Shown here piece after piece: positions 42,918 to 51,757 of a DNA stretch of 64,000 bases; position 1 is the first letter of the stretch; the number at the start of each line of letters is the position of its first letter. The DNA is from an uncultured Alistipes sp. (GTDB lineage Bacteria; Bacteroidota; Bacteroidia; Bacteroidales; Rikenellaceae): contig CAAGBI010000075.1 in assembly GCA_900768015.1 (NCBI GenBank), positions 62,001-126,000 of the forward strand. The letters run 5' to 3'. A program made the translations under genes and the position numbers. The notes under the pieces were generated by a model that was not told the origin of the DNA, searched no databases, and saw only the letters and a program-made list of their open reading frames with translations.

Positions 42918-44060
42918 TTACTTGAACAGCAGCTGAGCATACTCACCGAGGTAGATGCGCCAGTTGCGCCATATGTGTCCACCCTCGCTCTCGCGGTAGG
43001 TGTAGGGGTAGCCCTCGCTGTCGAGTAACTCGCGGTAGCGCACATTCTCATCGTAGAGGAAGTCATCCTTGCCGATGCCTATCCAGTAGAGCTTGACGCC
43101 CTCCTGGAACTGGCGCTCGAGCTTCGCCTCGGTGTTGGCATAGGTCTCGACGCCCTCCTTGCCACGAAATATAGCAGCAGAGAAGAGACCGACATACTCA
43201 AACATAGCGGGGTACTCCTTCGAAATCTGCATAGAGTGGAAGCCGCCCATCGAGAGGCCCGCAATGGCGCGATGTGAGCGCTTCGCCTTGGTGCGGTAGT
43301 GGTCATCGACCCACTCCACAATCGAGGGGAACATAGCCTCGAACGAGCCATCCATAGAGCCACTCATATAGGGTCGCCACATGCCCTCGTGTGAGTAGCC
43401 AGGGGCTGAGACATGCTTCGTGCAGCCATTTGTCATAACCACAATCATAGCCTCGGCCTTGCCCTCGGCGATAAGGTTGTCCATAATCTCTGCCACGCGA
43501 CCCGTAGCCGACCAGGCATCCTCGTCGCCACCCATGCCGTGCAAGAGGTAGAGAACGGGGTAGCGACCCTTGCCCTGCTCGTAGCCCGCGGGGGTGTAGA
43601 TGGTCATGCGGCGCTCACGGCCGTCGCTAACCTCGGCCCACACCTTCGACATAGTGCCGTGGGGTACATCCTGCGCGGCGTAGAGGTCGCCACGCTCGCC
43701 AGGGATGATGAAGTAGTTCATCTGTGAGCCAACATCGCGCATGACATAGCTATTCATCGGGTCGTTGACATGGTCGATGCCGTCGACATTGAACCAGTAG
43801 CAATACAACTCCGAAGCAAGAGGTGCAGATGTATACTCCCATACACCCTCTGCATTACACCTCATAGAGGCGTTGTCCACAAAGTCACCAACGAGAGTTA
43901 CGCTCTCGGCATTGGGGGCGTAGAGGCGTATGGTGACGCTATTGTCGGCGTGGATTTCGGGAGATACATTGGCATCCTTCTGCCAAAGGTTCTGCTGTGC
44001 GCTAAGTGTCGCAACTCCCGCAAGGAGCGCTGCGACGATGGTTAGTACAACTCTCTTCAT
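42918..44060 (-). CDS. Exported esterase with N-terminal CBM48-like domain
   Basis: 380 residues. Signal peptide MKRVVLTIVAALLAGVATLSA. Residues about 35-115 resemble a CBM48/isoamylase N domain (VTIRLYAPNAESVTLVGDF), followed by an esterase-D/CE1-type alpha/beta hydrolase with YLLHGMGGDEDAW, nucleophile Ser 270 in GLSMGG, an Asp at about 332-333 (GKDDF) and His 362 (GGHIW). Such enzymes remove feruloyl or acetyl groups from plant polysaccharides. Substrate cannot be read from sequence. It is in a cluster of exported enzymes with the nuclease and acyltransferase. Confidence 0.9.
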   Translation of the reverse strand: MKRVVLTIVAALLAGVATLSAQQNLWQKDANVSPEIHADNSVTIRLYAPNAESVTLVGDFVDNASMRCNAEGVWEYTSAPLASELYCYWFNVDGIDHVNDPMNSYVMRDVGSQMNYFIIPGERGDLYAAQDVPHGTMSKVWAEVSDGRERRMTIYTPAGYEQGKGRYPVLYLLHGMGGDEDAWSATGRVAEIMDNLIAEGKAEAMIVVMTNGCTKHVSAPGYSHEGMWRPYMSGSMDGSFEAMFPSIVEWVDDHYRTKAKRSHRAIAGLSMGGFHSMQISKEYPAMFEYVGLFSAAIFRGKEGVETYANTEAKLERQFQEGVKLYWIGIGKDDFLYDENVRYRELLDSEGYPYTYRESEGGHIWRNWRIYLGEYAQLLFK

Positions 44061-44074
44061 ATCAGTGTGTTTTA

Positions 44075-45163
44075 TTATTTATTCGTGTTCTTGTCCTCGC
44101 CGAGCTTCACATCGCGCGCACCGAGGATGTAGTATGCCACATGGTCGCTGAGACGCAGTATGCGCGATATGAGCAACGATACTGCCACAATAGCTACGGC
44201 CACCACCATGCCCACGATAAGGGGGATGAGAAGGTTGTCTGTGCCAGCGACATAGGGGTAGAGGAATGTCGGTATGCCCAGCAACACGAAGTAGTGGAGC
44301 AGGTAGACATCGAGCGTATTGCGACCCACAAACTGGAGGGGCTTGCCGATAATCTTGTTCTCGGAGAAGAAGTCGCCATAGCGGCGGAAGAAGCCGAAGA
44401 TGGTGAAGATGCCGCAGTAGCCGATAATGGCAATCAGAACGGCCTTAAGGATGTAGAACCACTGCACACCGATATAGGCCTGAACAAGCTCGGGGTTGCT
44501 CTTGCCCCATATCACCACCCACGACAAAAGGAATAGCGTAACAATCATAGCCCCCATCTTGATGCTCTTATCGAACATGCCCTCGAACCACTCGCGGTTG
44601 CAGCTGCACACCAAGCCGAAGACGAAGAAGTGCAAGTAGCGGAATGTGAAGCTCATGGTGAATATCTTGTCCACATTGCCCAGAATAGACATGTCGGAGC
44701 ATGCCATAAGCAGGATGAGGGCTACGATATGCAGGCGTCGCGTGAACTGTGGTAGCGTAGTCTTGGCGCGGTGCTCGTGCAACCAGCGTGCTATGTAGTA
44801 GAATAGCAGCATGTTGAATAGCGCAAGCGTAAACCAATAGCCCTTGTGTGTCAGGTGAGTGAAGAAGTTGAGGTAGAGCTCGCCCCTGTATATCGCCGTG
44901 TAGATGAGACCCACGCTTACGGCGGGTATAATCATCGTGCGCACCTTGCTTCCGAGGCGCGACAGTGTCTCTCGGCCGCTCCATGTCTGCGTCATGCGGA
45001 ACGAGAGGAAACCGCTGATAAAGAAGAACATCGGCATGCGCAGGTTTACAAGGAACATGTTGAGGGGTGTGTCGTTGGGTATGTATATGTGGCTGAAGAC
45101 CACAAGTATCATGGTGAGGCCTCTTAGCGCATCTATATATCCAATACGGTTTGTCTGTGCCAT
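44075..45163 (-). CDS. Acyltransferase 3 family membrane protein
   Basis: 362 residues from the ATG at 45163 (MAQTNRIGYIDALRGLTMIL); a TTG ten codons earlier lies inside the promoter. About ten membrane helices. The family motif is at the N-terminus: YIDALRGL, then His in VVFSHIY and 'LRMPMFFFISGFL' as in OafA/WecH-type O-acetyltransferases. It probably acetylates a surface or secreted glycan. A TACCTTTG box (45191-45198) is 27 nt upstream. It is divergent from the metallophosphoesterase. Confidence 0.9.
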   Translation of the reverse strand: MAQTNRIGYIDALRGLTMILVVFSHIYIPNDTPLNMFLVNLRMPMFFFISGFLSFRMTQTWSGRETLSRLGSKVRTMIIPAVSVGLIYTAIYRGELYLNFFTHLTHKGYWFTLALFNMLLFYYIARWLHEHRAKTTLPQFTRRLHIVALILLMACSDMSILGNVDKIFTMSFTFRYLHFFVFGLVCSCNREWFEGMFDKSIKMGAMIVTLFLLSWVVIWGKSNPELVQAYIGVQWFYILKAVLIAIIGYCGIFTIFGFFRRYGDFFSENKIIGKPLQFVGRNTLDVYLLHYFVLLGIPTFLYPYVAGTDNLLIPLIVGMVVAVAIVAVSLLISRILRLSDHVAYYILGARDVKLGEDKNTNK

Positions 45164-45190
45164 TTTCGCTATTAGTTGATTAAAATCAAG

Positions 45191-45280
45191 CAAAGGTAGT
45201 AAAAATCGGTCAAATTGACCTATTTTCTATACTTTATTGTCCCAAGGTGTCGCGCGCAGAGAGTTTTTTCACTACCTTTG
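45191..45280. promoter_or_regulatory. Divergent -7 boxes between acyltransferase and phosphodiesterase genes
   Basis: Minus-strand TACCTTTG at 45191-45198 and plus-strand TACCTTTG at 45273-45280 face apart; each precedes the gene on its side. The -33 boxes are weak on both. Confidence 0.5.
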
Positions 45281-45328
45281 TCTGTGCGCCACGGAGTGTG
45301 TGGCATAGATTTTTAATCGAGTAACGGC

Positions 45329-45817
45329 ATGAAGATTGGAGTAATATCAGATACGCACGGCACATTTGACGATGTGCTCAAGGCCTTCCTCGCGCCATGT
45401 GACGAGGTGTGGCACGCTGGCGACTTCGGGTCGTTGGAGACGGCAGATGCCATAGCAGCATTTAAGCCACTGCGTGCCGTGTATGGCAATATCGACGGCG
45501 GCGTTATGCGACGCATATACCACGAGAGCAACTGCTTTGAGGTAGATGGCTGCAAGGTGCTGATGATGCACATCGGTGGCTACCCGCGTAACTACTCGCC
45601 TAAGGCTCTGCAACTTATCCATGGTGCACGACCCCAAATTTTTATCTCGGGACACTCGCATATCCTCAAGGTTATCTACGACCCTGTCTACGAATTGCTG
45701 CATATAAACCCCGGAGGTGCGGGCATTTATGGCATTCACCGCGTGCGTACGGCCGTGAGGTTCGACATCGAGGCGGGCGAGATAAAGAATATGGAGATTG
45801 GCGAATGGAAAAAATGA
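45329..45817 (+). CDS. YfcE/MJ0936-type metallophosphoesterase
   Basis: 162 residues, typical for the family. Metal motifs: SDTHG near residue 7-11, HAGDFGS (GDxx), YGNIDG (GNxD/H, Asp in place of the second metal His pattern), MHIGGYP (H), and SGHSHI (GHxH). It hydrolyses phosphodiesters; the natural substrate is unclear. Its stop is 17 nt before the next gene's start, so the two are probably co-transcribed. Confidence 0.9.
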   Translation: MKIGVISDTHGTFDDVLKAFLAPCDEVWHAGDFGSLETADAIAAFKPLRAVYGNIDGGVMRRIYHESNCFEVDGCKVLMMHIGGYPRNYSPKALQLIHGARPQIFISGHSHILKVIYDPVYELLHINPGGAGIYGIHRVRTAVRFDIEAGEIKNMEIGEWKK

Positions 45818-45834
45818 TGTGTAATATACAGATT

Positions 45835-46782
45835 ATGAAGCGAATAATTCTAATTGCCGTAGTGGCATTGATGAGTTGCGTGACACTCTCGGCTCAGGGT
45901 GTTCAGCGTGATACATTCCACTATGCAACGAATGGTGGCGAGGAGCTCTACCTGGATAGGTATGCGCTCGATGAGGCATCAGATGCCGAGCGCCCATGTA
46001 TGATATTCGCCTTTGGTGGCGGCTTTGTGCAGGGCGTGCGTGACCATGAGTACTACTCAATCTTCTTTGAGTGTCTCGCGCGTGAGGGCATTGTGGTGGT
46101 CTCGATAGACTACCGCTTGGGACTTAAGGGCTTAAACCCCAATGGCGGCGTTGCGGCCATGATTGAGGCCTTCCAAAATGCTGTAAATATTGCAGTTGAG
46201 GATATGTATGCTGCGACGAACTATGTCATCGCTAATGCCGAGAAGTGGGGCGTGGACACCACGAAGATTATGATTAGTGGCTCGAGTGCGGGCGCCATCA
46301 CGGCGGTGCAGGCCGAGTGGATGAGGTGCAACGGCGCCGAGCGTGCCAAGGTGCTCCCCGAGGGCTTCCGCTATGCGGGCGTGGTGTCGTGCGCAGGTGC
46401 TATATTCTCCGTGAGCGGCAAGCCCAAGTTCAAGTCCGCGCCCGCACCCATGATGCTATGCCATGGCACATCGGATAGGAATGTGCCCTACGACCATGCC
46501 GCGATGTTTGGCGTGGGCTTCTTCGGCTCGGCATACATCGTCAAGCAGCTCGAGAGGCTCGATGCGCCCTATTGGTTCTACTCCGTGGAGTATGCCGACC
46601 ACCGTATCGCGGGTACGCCATATATCTACAACTGCGACCTTATCATGCAGTTTATCAGCGACTTCGTGGTGCGAGGCGAGCGCTTGCAGATTCGCACCGA
46701 TGTGGTCGATCTTGAGGCTGAGAAGCAGCCCACACGCTTCAAGGCGATGGATTACATCCGCACAAACTATAAGCGTAAGTAG
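45835..46782 (+). CDS. Exported alpha/beta hydrolase (carboxylesterase-like)
   Basis: 315 residues from the ATG at 45835 (MKRIILIAVVALMSCVTLSA, signal peptide); an in-frame start at 45805 overlaps the upstream gene. It has the oxyanion FAFGGGFVQG (HGGG-like), the nucleophile Ser in ISGSSAGA, an Asp in GTSDRNVPYD and a His in YADHRIAG, all in the usual order. A carboxylesterase of the lipase/BD-FAE type is likely; the substrate is unknown. The convergent neighbour is the TenI gene, separated by a shared terminator. Confidence 0.86.
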   Translation: MKRIILIAVVALMSCVTLSAQGVQRDTFHYATNGGEELYLDRYALDEASDAERPCMIFAFGGGFVQGVRDHEYYSIFFECLAREGIVVVSIDYRLGLKGLNPNGGVAAMIEAFQNAVNIAVEDMYAATNYVIANAEKWGVDTTKIMISGSSAGAITAVQAEWMRCNGAERAKVLPEGFRYAGVVSCAGAIFSVSGKPKFKSAPAPMMLCHGTSDRNVPYDHAAMFGVGFFGSAYIVKQLERLDAPYWFYSVEYADHRIAGTPYIYNCDLIMQFISDFVVRGERLQIRTDVVDLEAEKQPTRFKAMDYIRTNYKRK

Positions 46783-46800
46783 TGCTGGTATGTATATATG

Positions 46801-46830
46801 AAAATAGCCTGCCGTGTGGCAGGCTATTTT
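46801..46830. terminator. Bidirectional terminator
   Basis: AAAATAGCCTGCC and GGCAGGCTATTTT form a perfect 13-bp stem with a 4-nt loop between the convergent hydrolase and thiamine operon. Confidence 0.88.
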
Positions 46831-46833
46831 GTG

Positions 46834-47412
46834 CTACAAGTTTGTTAGCATAGTATCATCTATGCGGTCTGCAGCTTCGATATTGTATATCGCGCCAAGC
46901 ATCGCTACACCGCCAAAGCCCAACTTGCGGAGGTATGCAATCTTATCAAATGTAACACCGCCCAAGGCCACGACCCTCTCGTCGATGATGCCCTCAGCGG
47001 AGGCTTTAGATAGCTCCGCATGACTATATCCCGAGCGATACCCACTCTTGGATATGCTGTCGAAGATGGGGCTTAGGAAGAGGTAGTCGCACTCATCTTT
47101 ATATCTCACGACCTCCTCAAGCGAGTGGCACGAGCGACTCTTTAGACCCCTGTAATCCTCAGGCAGAGTTGTGACATACCTATTTATATGTATGCCCTGC
47201 AGCGCAAACTCCTCGTATAGCTCGGGATAGTTGTGAACAACAATCCTTGCCCTATGTTCCGCGGAGAGCTTAGCCAACAGCTCCCGACACTCGTCAATGC
47301 TCGAGTCGGGTTTTCGGAGGTGTACCGTGTCGACACCCTTATCGAGAAGCCTCTCAATTATAAGGGTGTCGTCATCAGTAACCTTTGGTGTCGTAATGGC
47401 AATGAGCCTCAT
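46834..47412 (-). CDS. TenI/ThiE-like thiamine phosphate synthase homologue
   Basis: 192 residues, a TIM barrel of the ThiE/TenI family. Motifs include VDTVHLRKPD, IVVHNYPELYEEF (the ThiE Asp region is replaced by Asn), GIHINRYV, LFLSPIFDSISKSGYRSGYS and VVALGGV. In TenI-type relatives this fold is a thiazole tautomerase. It is the last gene of the thiamine operon, overlapping thi4 by 4 nt. A second, canonical ThiE lies upstream, so it may be TenI-like rather than a duplicate synthase. Confidence 0.8.
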   Translation of the reverse strand: MRLIAITTPKVTDDDTLIIERLLDKGVDTVHLRKPDSSIDECRELLAKLSAEHRARIVVHNYPELYEEFALQGIHINRYVTTLPEDYRGLKSRSCHSLEEVVRYKDECDYLFLSPIFDSISKSGYRSGYSHAELSKASAEGIIDERVVALGGVTFDKIAYLRKLGFGGVAMLGAIYNIEAADRIDDTMLTNL

Positions 47413-48182
47413 CGCTTAAGCTTCTCGATAATAAGGTCGGCAACCTTCTTGCCTGAGAGCAACATGCCTCCGAAGATTGGGCCCATGCGGGGTGTGCCAC
47501 TTACGGCCGAAGCCGCCATACCGCAGACATAGAGGCCTGGGTAAATCTCCTTGGTGCCATTCACAACCTCCTCCTCGCCAGCTACCACATCCAGCGAGCG
47601 CTCGCCGATGACATCACCCGTATCGGTTGCCAGGCGTATGCCATTCTTGCGCGCTACGGTGCGGCACATCTCGCTGTCGTGGCCTGTGCCGTCGATGACA
47701 CACTTAGCCATGATGTTGAGAGGGTCGACATGCATGCCCTCGCGGAGTACGGGGGTCCAGTTTACCACTACGCCGCTAACCTCATCATTTTTGAAGATGA
47801 CATCCTCAACAGAGTAGCAGTTGAAGATTGTAGCGCCCGCGTGCACTGCCTTGTAGAGAAGTGCCGAGGTGCTCTCTACAGAGTCCATGACATAGAGCTT
47901 GTCGTCGTACTGCTCGAAGTTGATGTCGAACTCCTTGATGATGTGGAGCGCCTCCTCCTGAACGACAATCTGGTTGAACATCATGGCGCCACCCCACATG
48001 CCGCCACCTGGCGATAGCTTGCGGTCGAACTGTGCAACCTTAAGTCCCGCCTTTGCGAGGTAGTAGGCAGCGACGATGCCCGAGGGACCGCCACCCACGA
48101 TGGCTACATCCAAATCCAAGTTGCGCTCCAACTTGTTGAAATAGGTGCTGATAATACCGTGTGATACATTTCTTTCAATCAT
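47409..48182 (-). CDS. thi4: Sulfide-dependent thiazole synthase Thi4 (His type)
   Basis: 257 residues. It forms adenylated thiazole from NAD and glycine in one enzyme, replacing ThiG/H/S. A dinucleotide fold is at about 25-55 (VAIVGGGPSGIVAAYYLAKA), then GGGMWGGAMMFN, VYSVEDVIF-like central part and MGPIFGGMLLSG at the end. In suicide Thi4 enzymes a Cys in the SCMDP-like motif donates sulfur; here the matching motif reads MHVDP with His 151, as in archaeal and anaerobic bacterial Thi4 that use sulfide repeatedly. The residue alignment is my own by eye. The next gene overlaps by 4 nt. Confidence 0.9.
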   Translation of the reverse strand: MIERNVSHGIISTYFNKLERNLDLDVAIVGGGPSGIVAAYYLAKAGLKVAQFDRKLSPGGGMWGGAMMFNQIVVQEEALHIIKEFDINFEQYDDKLYVMDSVESTSALLYKAVHAGATIFNCYSVEDVIFKNDEVSGVVVNWTPVLREGMHVDPLNIMAKCVIDGTGHDSEMCRTVARKNGIRLATDTGDVIGERSLDVVAGEEEVVNGTKEIYPGLYVCGMAASAVSGTPRMGPIFGGMLLSGKKVADLIIEKLKR

Positions 48183-48212
48183 AATATTAGTCTGTTTTTA
48201 TGTTATGGGTAA

Positions 48213-49796
48213 TTACTCTTCGCATAGCGTATGGCTAATCCTCATAGCGCAGAAGTTGGGTCCGCACATTGTGCAGTACTTGCCTCCCACGCTGTTCGAT
48301 GTTTTGTAGTATTCGAGGGCTCGCTCGGGGTCGAGGCTGAGGTTGAACTGATCCTTCCAGCGGAATTCGTAGCGTGCCTTGCTTAGCGCATTGTCTCTTA
48401 TCATGGCTCCTGGGTGCTGCTTGGCGAGGTCTGCCGCGTGTGCCGCGAGCTTAAACGCCACGACACCCTCGCGCACATCCTCCTTGTTCGGAAGCGCAAG
48501 GTGCTCCTTGGGTGTTACATAGCAGAGCATCGCTGTGCCATACCAGCCAATCTGTGCCGCACCGATGGCCGAGGTTATGTGGTCGTAGCCCGGGGCTATG
48601 TCCGTAACCAGTGGGCCGAGGGTGTAGAAGGGGGCGTTGTGACACTTCTCGATTTGGCGCTCCATGTTCTCCTTAATCTTGTGCATGGGCACATGGCCTG
48701 GGCCCTCGATAAATACCTGCACATTCTTCGCCCATGCGCGCTCTACAAGCTCACCCATGGTGTCCAACTCGGCAAACTGCGCGCGGTCGTTGGCATCGTA
48801 GATGCTACCTGGGCGTAGGCCGTCACCCAACGATAGTGCCACATCGTAGCGCGCCGCGATGTCGCAGATGTCGTCGAAGTGCTCATAAAGGAAACTCTCC
48901 TTTTGGTGCGTCTGACACCACTTCGAGATGATGCTGCCGCCGCGACTTACGATGCCAGTCAAGCGGTCGGCGGCGAGCATGACATTTTTGAGGCGGATGC
49001 CGCAGTGGATGGTGAAGTAGTCGACACCCTGCTCGCACTGCTCAATAAGCACATCGCGGTATATCTCCCATGTTAGCTCCTCGGCCTTGCCGTTGACGCG
49101 CTCCATGGCCTGATAGATGGGCACTGTGCCGATGGGTACGGGGCTGTTGCGCAATATCCACTCGCGTGTCTCGTGGATGTTGGGACCTGTAGATAGGTCC
49201 ATGATGGTGTCGGCGCCCCACTTGCAACTCCATATGGCCTTCTCTACCTCCTCGTCGATGCTCGATGTGGTTGCCGAGTTGCCGATGTTGGCGTTAATCT
49301 TGGTGAGGAAGCTACGGCCAATAATCATAGGCTCGGCCTCGGGGTGGTTGATGTTTGCGGGGATGACGGCACGACCCTCCGCCACCTCCTGTCGCACAAA
49401 CTCGGGTGTTATGTGTGTCTCGATGCCCAGCTCCTGGCAGTTCATGTTCTCGCGTATAGCGACATACTCCATCTCGGGCGTTATGATGCCCCGCTTGGCG
49501 TAGTACATCTGCGTCTGGTTGGCCTCATCGCGCTCCTTGCGCTCTTTGATCCACTCTGCACGCAGGTGGGGAAGTCCGCGCTCCAAGTCGATGTCAACAT
49601 TGGGGTCTCCGTATGCTCCCGAGGTGTCGTAGATGTAGATTGCGGGGTTGGCTCTCTCCACACGCTCGCCATCTACAATCGAGATAGTTGGCATCTGTCT
49701 TACTCGTCGCATAGCAACATGTACACTGGGATGAATTGCTCCATCCAAATAGACTCTTTCAGACTCTGGATAAGAGATTTTCAAATCCGTTTTCAT
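48213..49796 (-). CDS. thiC: Phosphomethylpyrimidine synthase
   Basis: 527 residues from the ATG at 49796; a GTG two codons upstream is an alternative. ThiC is a radical-SAM enzyme that converts aminoimidazole ribotide to HMP-phosphate. The TIM barrel carries motifs such as MNCQELGI, NIHETREWILRN, FIEGPGHVPMH and GPLVTDIAPGYDHITSAIG, and the C-terminal cluster motif CTMCGPNFC (CxxCxxxxC) binds [4Fe-4S]. It lies 28 nt after thiE and 30 nt before thi4 in the TPP-controlled operon. Confidence 0.97.
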   Translation of the reverse strand: MKTDLKISYPESERVYLDGAIHPSVHVAMRRVRQMPTISIVDGERVERANPAIYIYDTSGAYGDPNVDIDLERGLPHLRAEWIKERKERDEANQTQMYYAKRGIITPEMEYVAIRENMNCQELGIETHITPEFVRQEVAEGRAVIPANINHPEAEPMIIGRSFLTKINANIGNSATTSSIDEEVEKAIWSCKWGADTIMDLSTGPNIHETREWILRNSPVPIGTVPIYQAMERVNGKAEELTWEIYRDVLIEQCEQGVDYFTIHCGIRLKNVMLAADRLTGIVSRGGSIISKWCQTHQKESFLYEHFDDICDIAARYDVALSLGDGLRPGSIYDANDRAQFAELDTMGELVERAWAKNVQVFIEGPGHVPMHKIKENMERQIEKCHNAPFYTLGPLVTDIAPGYDHITSAIGAAQIGWYGTAMLCYVTPKEHLALPNKEDVREGVVAFKLAAHAADLAKQHPGAMIRDNALSKARYEFRWKDQFNLSLDPERALEYYKTSNSVGGKYCTMCGPNFCAMRISHTLCEE

Positions 49797-49824
49797 ACTC
49801 ACAATAGTTTAGTTATTATGTTTT

Positions 49825-50457
49825 TTATAGCAAACTCAGCACATTCTGCATCTCAGTTACTGGGTCTTGGGCATTCAGTATGCTGCCACTTAGCGCGATG
49901 CCACTCACGCCACACGCCATAATCGCGGGTATGTCTGCCTTCGTGATGCCACCAATGGCGACAATCGGGATGCTGATGTTGTGCTTGCGCATCTGGGCTA
50001 CTATCGCGCGGTAGCCCTCCAGGCCGAGCGTGGGTGCGAGGTTGCTCTTTGTCGTGGTGTAGCGAAAGGGGCCGCAACCAAAGTAGTCGGGCGTAGCGCC
50101 TCGCAGCGTAGCCTCAATATCCTCAAAGGTGTTTACCGTGCCGCCGATGATAAAGTCCTCGCCAAGGATTTTGCGCGCCTCGGCTATGGGCATGTCCCTC
50201 TTGCCGAGGTGTACGCCGTCAGCCCCGATGCGCTTGGCAAGTGCTACATTGTCGTCGATGATAAATGTCGCGCCATGCTCCCTGCACATGCTCTGCACCG
50301 CGAGGGCTGTCTCCTCGAATAGCTCCTCCGATGCCTCCTTCATGCGTAGCTGTATCCAGCGGCAGCCTCCCTCCAAGGCTATGCGTGCCGAGTCGATGTA
50401 GGAGTAGCGGTCGGTGAAGTGTGTAATAAATTGCAGTTGGTAGTTACTCATACTCAT
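49825..50457 (-). CDS. thiE: Thiamine-phosphate synthase
   Basis: 210 residues, canonical ThiE. It joins HMP-PP and thiazole phosphate. Motifs: GGCRWIQLRMKEAS, FIIDDNVALAKRIGADGVHLGKRDM, GGTVNTFED, YFGCGPFRYTTTKSNLAPTLG and VAIGGITKADIPAIMACG. Two close ATGs (50457 and 50451) exist; both overlap the thiD end, implying coupling. It is the second gene of the operon. Confidence 0.95.
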   Translation of the reverse strand: MSMSNYQLQFITHFTDRYSYIDSARIALEGGCRWIQLRMKEASEELFEETALAVQSMCREHGATFIIDDNVALAKRIGADGVHLGKRDMPIAEARKILGEDFIIGGTVNTFEDIEATLRGATPDYFGCGPFRYTTTKSNLAPTLGLEGYRAIVAQMRKHNISIPIVAIGGITKADIPAIMACGVSGIALSGSILNAQDPVTEMQNVLSLL

Positions 50458-51286
50458 AGACGTGCATTGTTTGTGGACTAAAACCGTGATTTACTGGGCC
50501 GAAGCCGTGACCTGTGGCGATGTCGGCGCCGTGGCGTATTGCCTCGGTGACATACTCCTTGGCAAGGCCTATCGCCTCCACCATGTCGCAACCACGCGCT
50601 ATGTATGCTGCTATGGCAGATGAGAGTGTACAGCCCGTGCCGTGAGTGTTGCGTGTGGCGATGGCCTCGGAGCTAAAGATGTGGGATTCGATGCCCGATG
50701 CGCTATGCGTAAAGAGGATGTCGCACTTGGTGTCGCCCTCCTCGTGGCCACCCTTCAGGAGTATCGCCTTCACGCCATAGCCGAAGAGATGCTCCGCAGC
50801 ACGCAGCTTCTGGGCGAATGTGTCGACGGACATATCGGCAAGGGCCTCCATCTCGGGTATGTTGGGCGTGATAAGCGTGGCCATGGGTAGCAGACGGCGC
50901 TTTACGACCTCCTCGGCCTCGGTAGAGAGCAGGCGGTGGCCGCTTGTAGAGACCATCACAGGGTCAAGAACTATGGGAATAGGGTAGTTGGCGAGTGTCG
51001 CGGCTACACACTCTGCAACCTCGGCATTGGCGAGCATGCCAATCTTTACGACCGCGGGCGAGAGGTCCTCCACCACGGCTACAATCTGGTCGCGTACCAT
51101 CTGTGGCGGTAGTGCAAGTTGGGCGTGAACACCGAGCGTATTTTGCGCAGTGATGGCTGTTATGGCCGTTGCACCATATACTCCGAGGGCGGAGAGTGTC
51201 TTTATGTCTGCTTGGATGCCCGCTCCGCCAGATGAGTCGGAACCGGCTATTGAGAGTACTACGGGATAGGTCTTTTGTGAGTTCAT
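50444..51286 (-). CDS. thiD: Hydroxymethylpyrimidine/phosphomethylpyrimidine kinase
   Basis: 280 residues. It phosphorylates HMP to HMP-PP. Ribokinase-fold motifs: SIAGSDSSGGAGIQADIKTL at the N-terminus, DPVMVSTSGHRLL, TPNIPE, LLKGGHEEG and the anion-hole HGTGCTLSSAIAAYIARG with the catalytic Asp replaced as usual for the family by Cys. It is the first gene after the TPP riboswitch and overlaps thiE by 14 nt. Confidence 0.96.
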   Translation of the reverse strand: MNSQKTYPVVLSIAGSDSSGGAGIQADIKTLSALGVYGATAITAITAQNTLGVHAQLALPPQMVRDQIVAVVEDLSPAVVKIGMLANAEVAECVAATLANYPIPIVLDPVMVSTSGHRLLSTEAEEVVKRRLLPMATLITPNIPEMEALADMSVDTFAQKLRAAEHLFGYGVKAILLKGGHEEGDTKCDILFTHSASGIESHIFSSEAIATRNTHGTGCTLSSAIAAYIARGCDMVEAIGLAKEYVTEAIRHGADIATGHGFGPVNHGFSPQTMHVYEYE

Positions 51287-51349
51287 GCCACTATTTTAAG
51301 TCTATGTTATGTACTCAAAATAGTGGTACGGTAGTACCATTAAGGATAA

Positions 51350-51440
51350 CTCCAAACTTCCAGCGTCAGCATTATCTGTACTGGTGCAATGTGTATAATC
51401 TCAGCCAGGGTAACCATGCGGTATTCCCTAACACCACCAT
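51350..51440 (-). ncRNA. TPP riboswitch (THI element)
   Basis: The minus strand holds the conserved core in order: TAGGGAATACC-type P1/P2 side, CTGAGATTATACAC (the CUGAGAnnAUAC box), then ACAGATAATGCTGACGCTGG (the second conserved box), and CCAGTACAG in between. It lies 65 nt before thiD, the first operon gene. A TACCTTTG -7 box (51454-51461) is just upstream. The expression platform may involve the small hairpin around 51325-51345. Confidence 0.93.
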
Positions 51441-51453
51441 TCGAGTTCTACCG

Positions 51454-51461
51454 CAAAGGTA
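51454..51461 (-). promoter_or_regulatory. -7 box of the thiamine operon
   Basis: Minus strand TACCTTTG, about 15 nt upstream of the riboswitch core. No good -33 box is visible. Confidence 0.55.
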
Positions 51462-51464
51462 AGT

Positions 51465-51757
51465 AAAAAAATCTTATGTTGGTACACTCTCCCCCGATTT
51501 TTTATGGCAAAAAATGGAGTGCGATTAAGAAGTTCTTATAAGAACTTAAGTCAACATTTTGGAGGGTTTGTAAATATACCAGCAACCAACCGGGAGCACT
51601 ACCTGGGACTCGAACTGCGTTCAGCAGTGCGAGAGCAGAGTGTTGATAGTATGTGTTCACCGAAGGTGAGCAAGTGGGACACTTGCCATAAGCCTCCCTT
51701 CTCAAAGGGAGGTTTGGAGGGATTGTAAATATAAAAGGAGTTGCGAAGCTTTGCTTC
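51465..51757. other. Non-coding, repeat-like spacer
   Basis: No convincing gene. It contains tRNA-T-arm-like text (GGGACTCGAAC near 51606) and small hairpins (for example 51692-51714 CCTCCCTTCTCAAAGGGAGG and 51743-51759 GCGAAGCTTTGCTTCGC). An open frame of 96 codons on the minus strand (51502-51792) runs through these repeats and the next terminator and is probably not a gene. Confidence 0.5.

Noticed and set aside
42081..43028. Plus-strand open frame of 315 codons
   Set aside because: It runs opposite the NS-type nuclease, which carries clear catalytic motifs and a signal peptide; the other frame gives only hydrophobic, His-rich low-complexity text.
51590..51640. tRNA-like fragment GGGACTCGAAC near 51606
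   Set aside because: No acceptor stem or anticodon arm can be built around it; it is a decayed piece of tRNA-like repeat at most.
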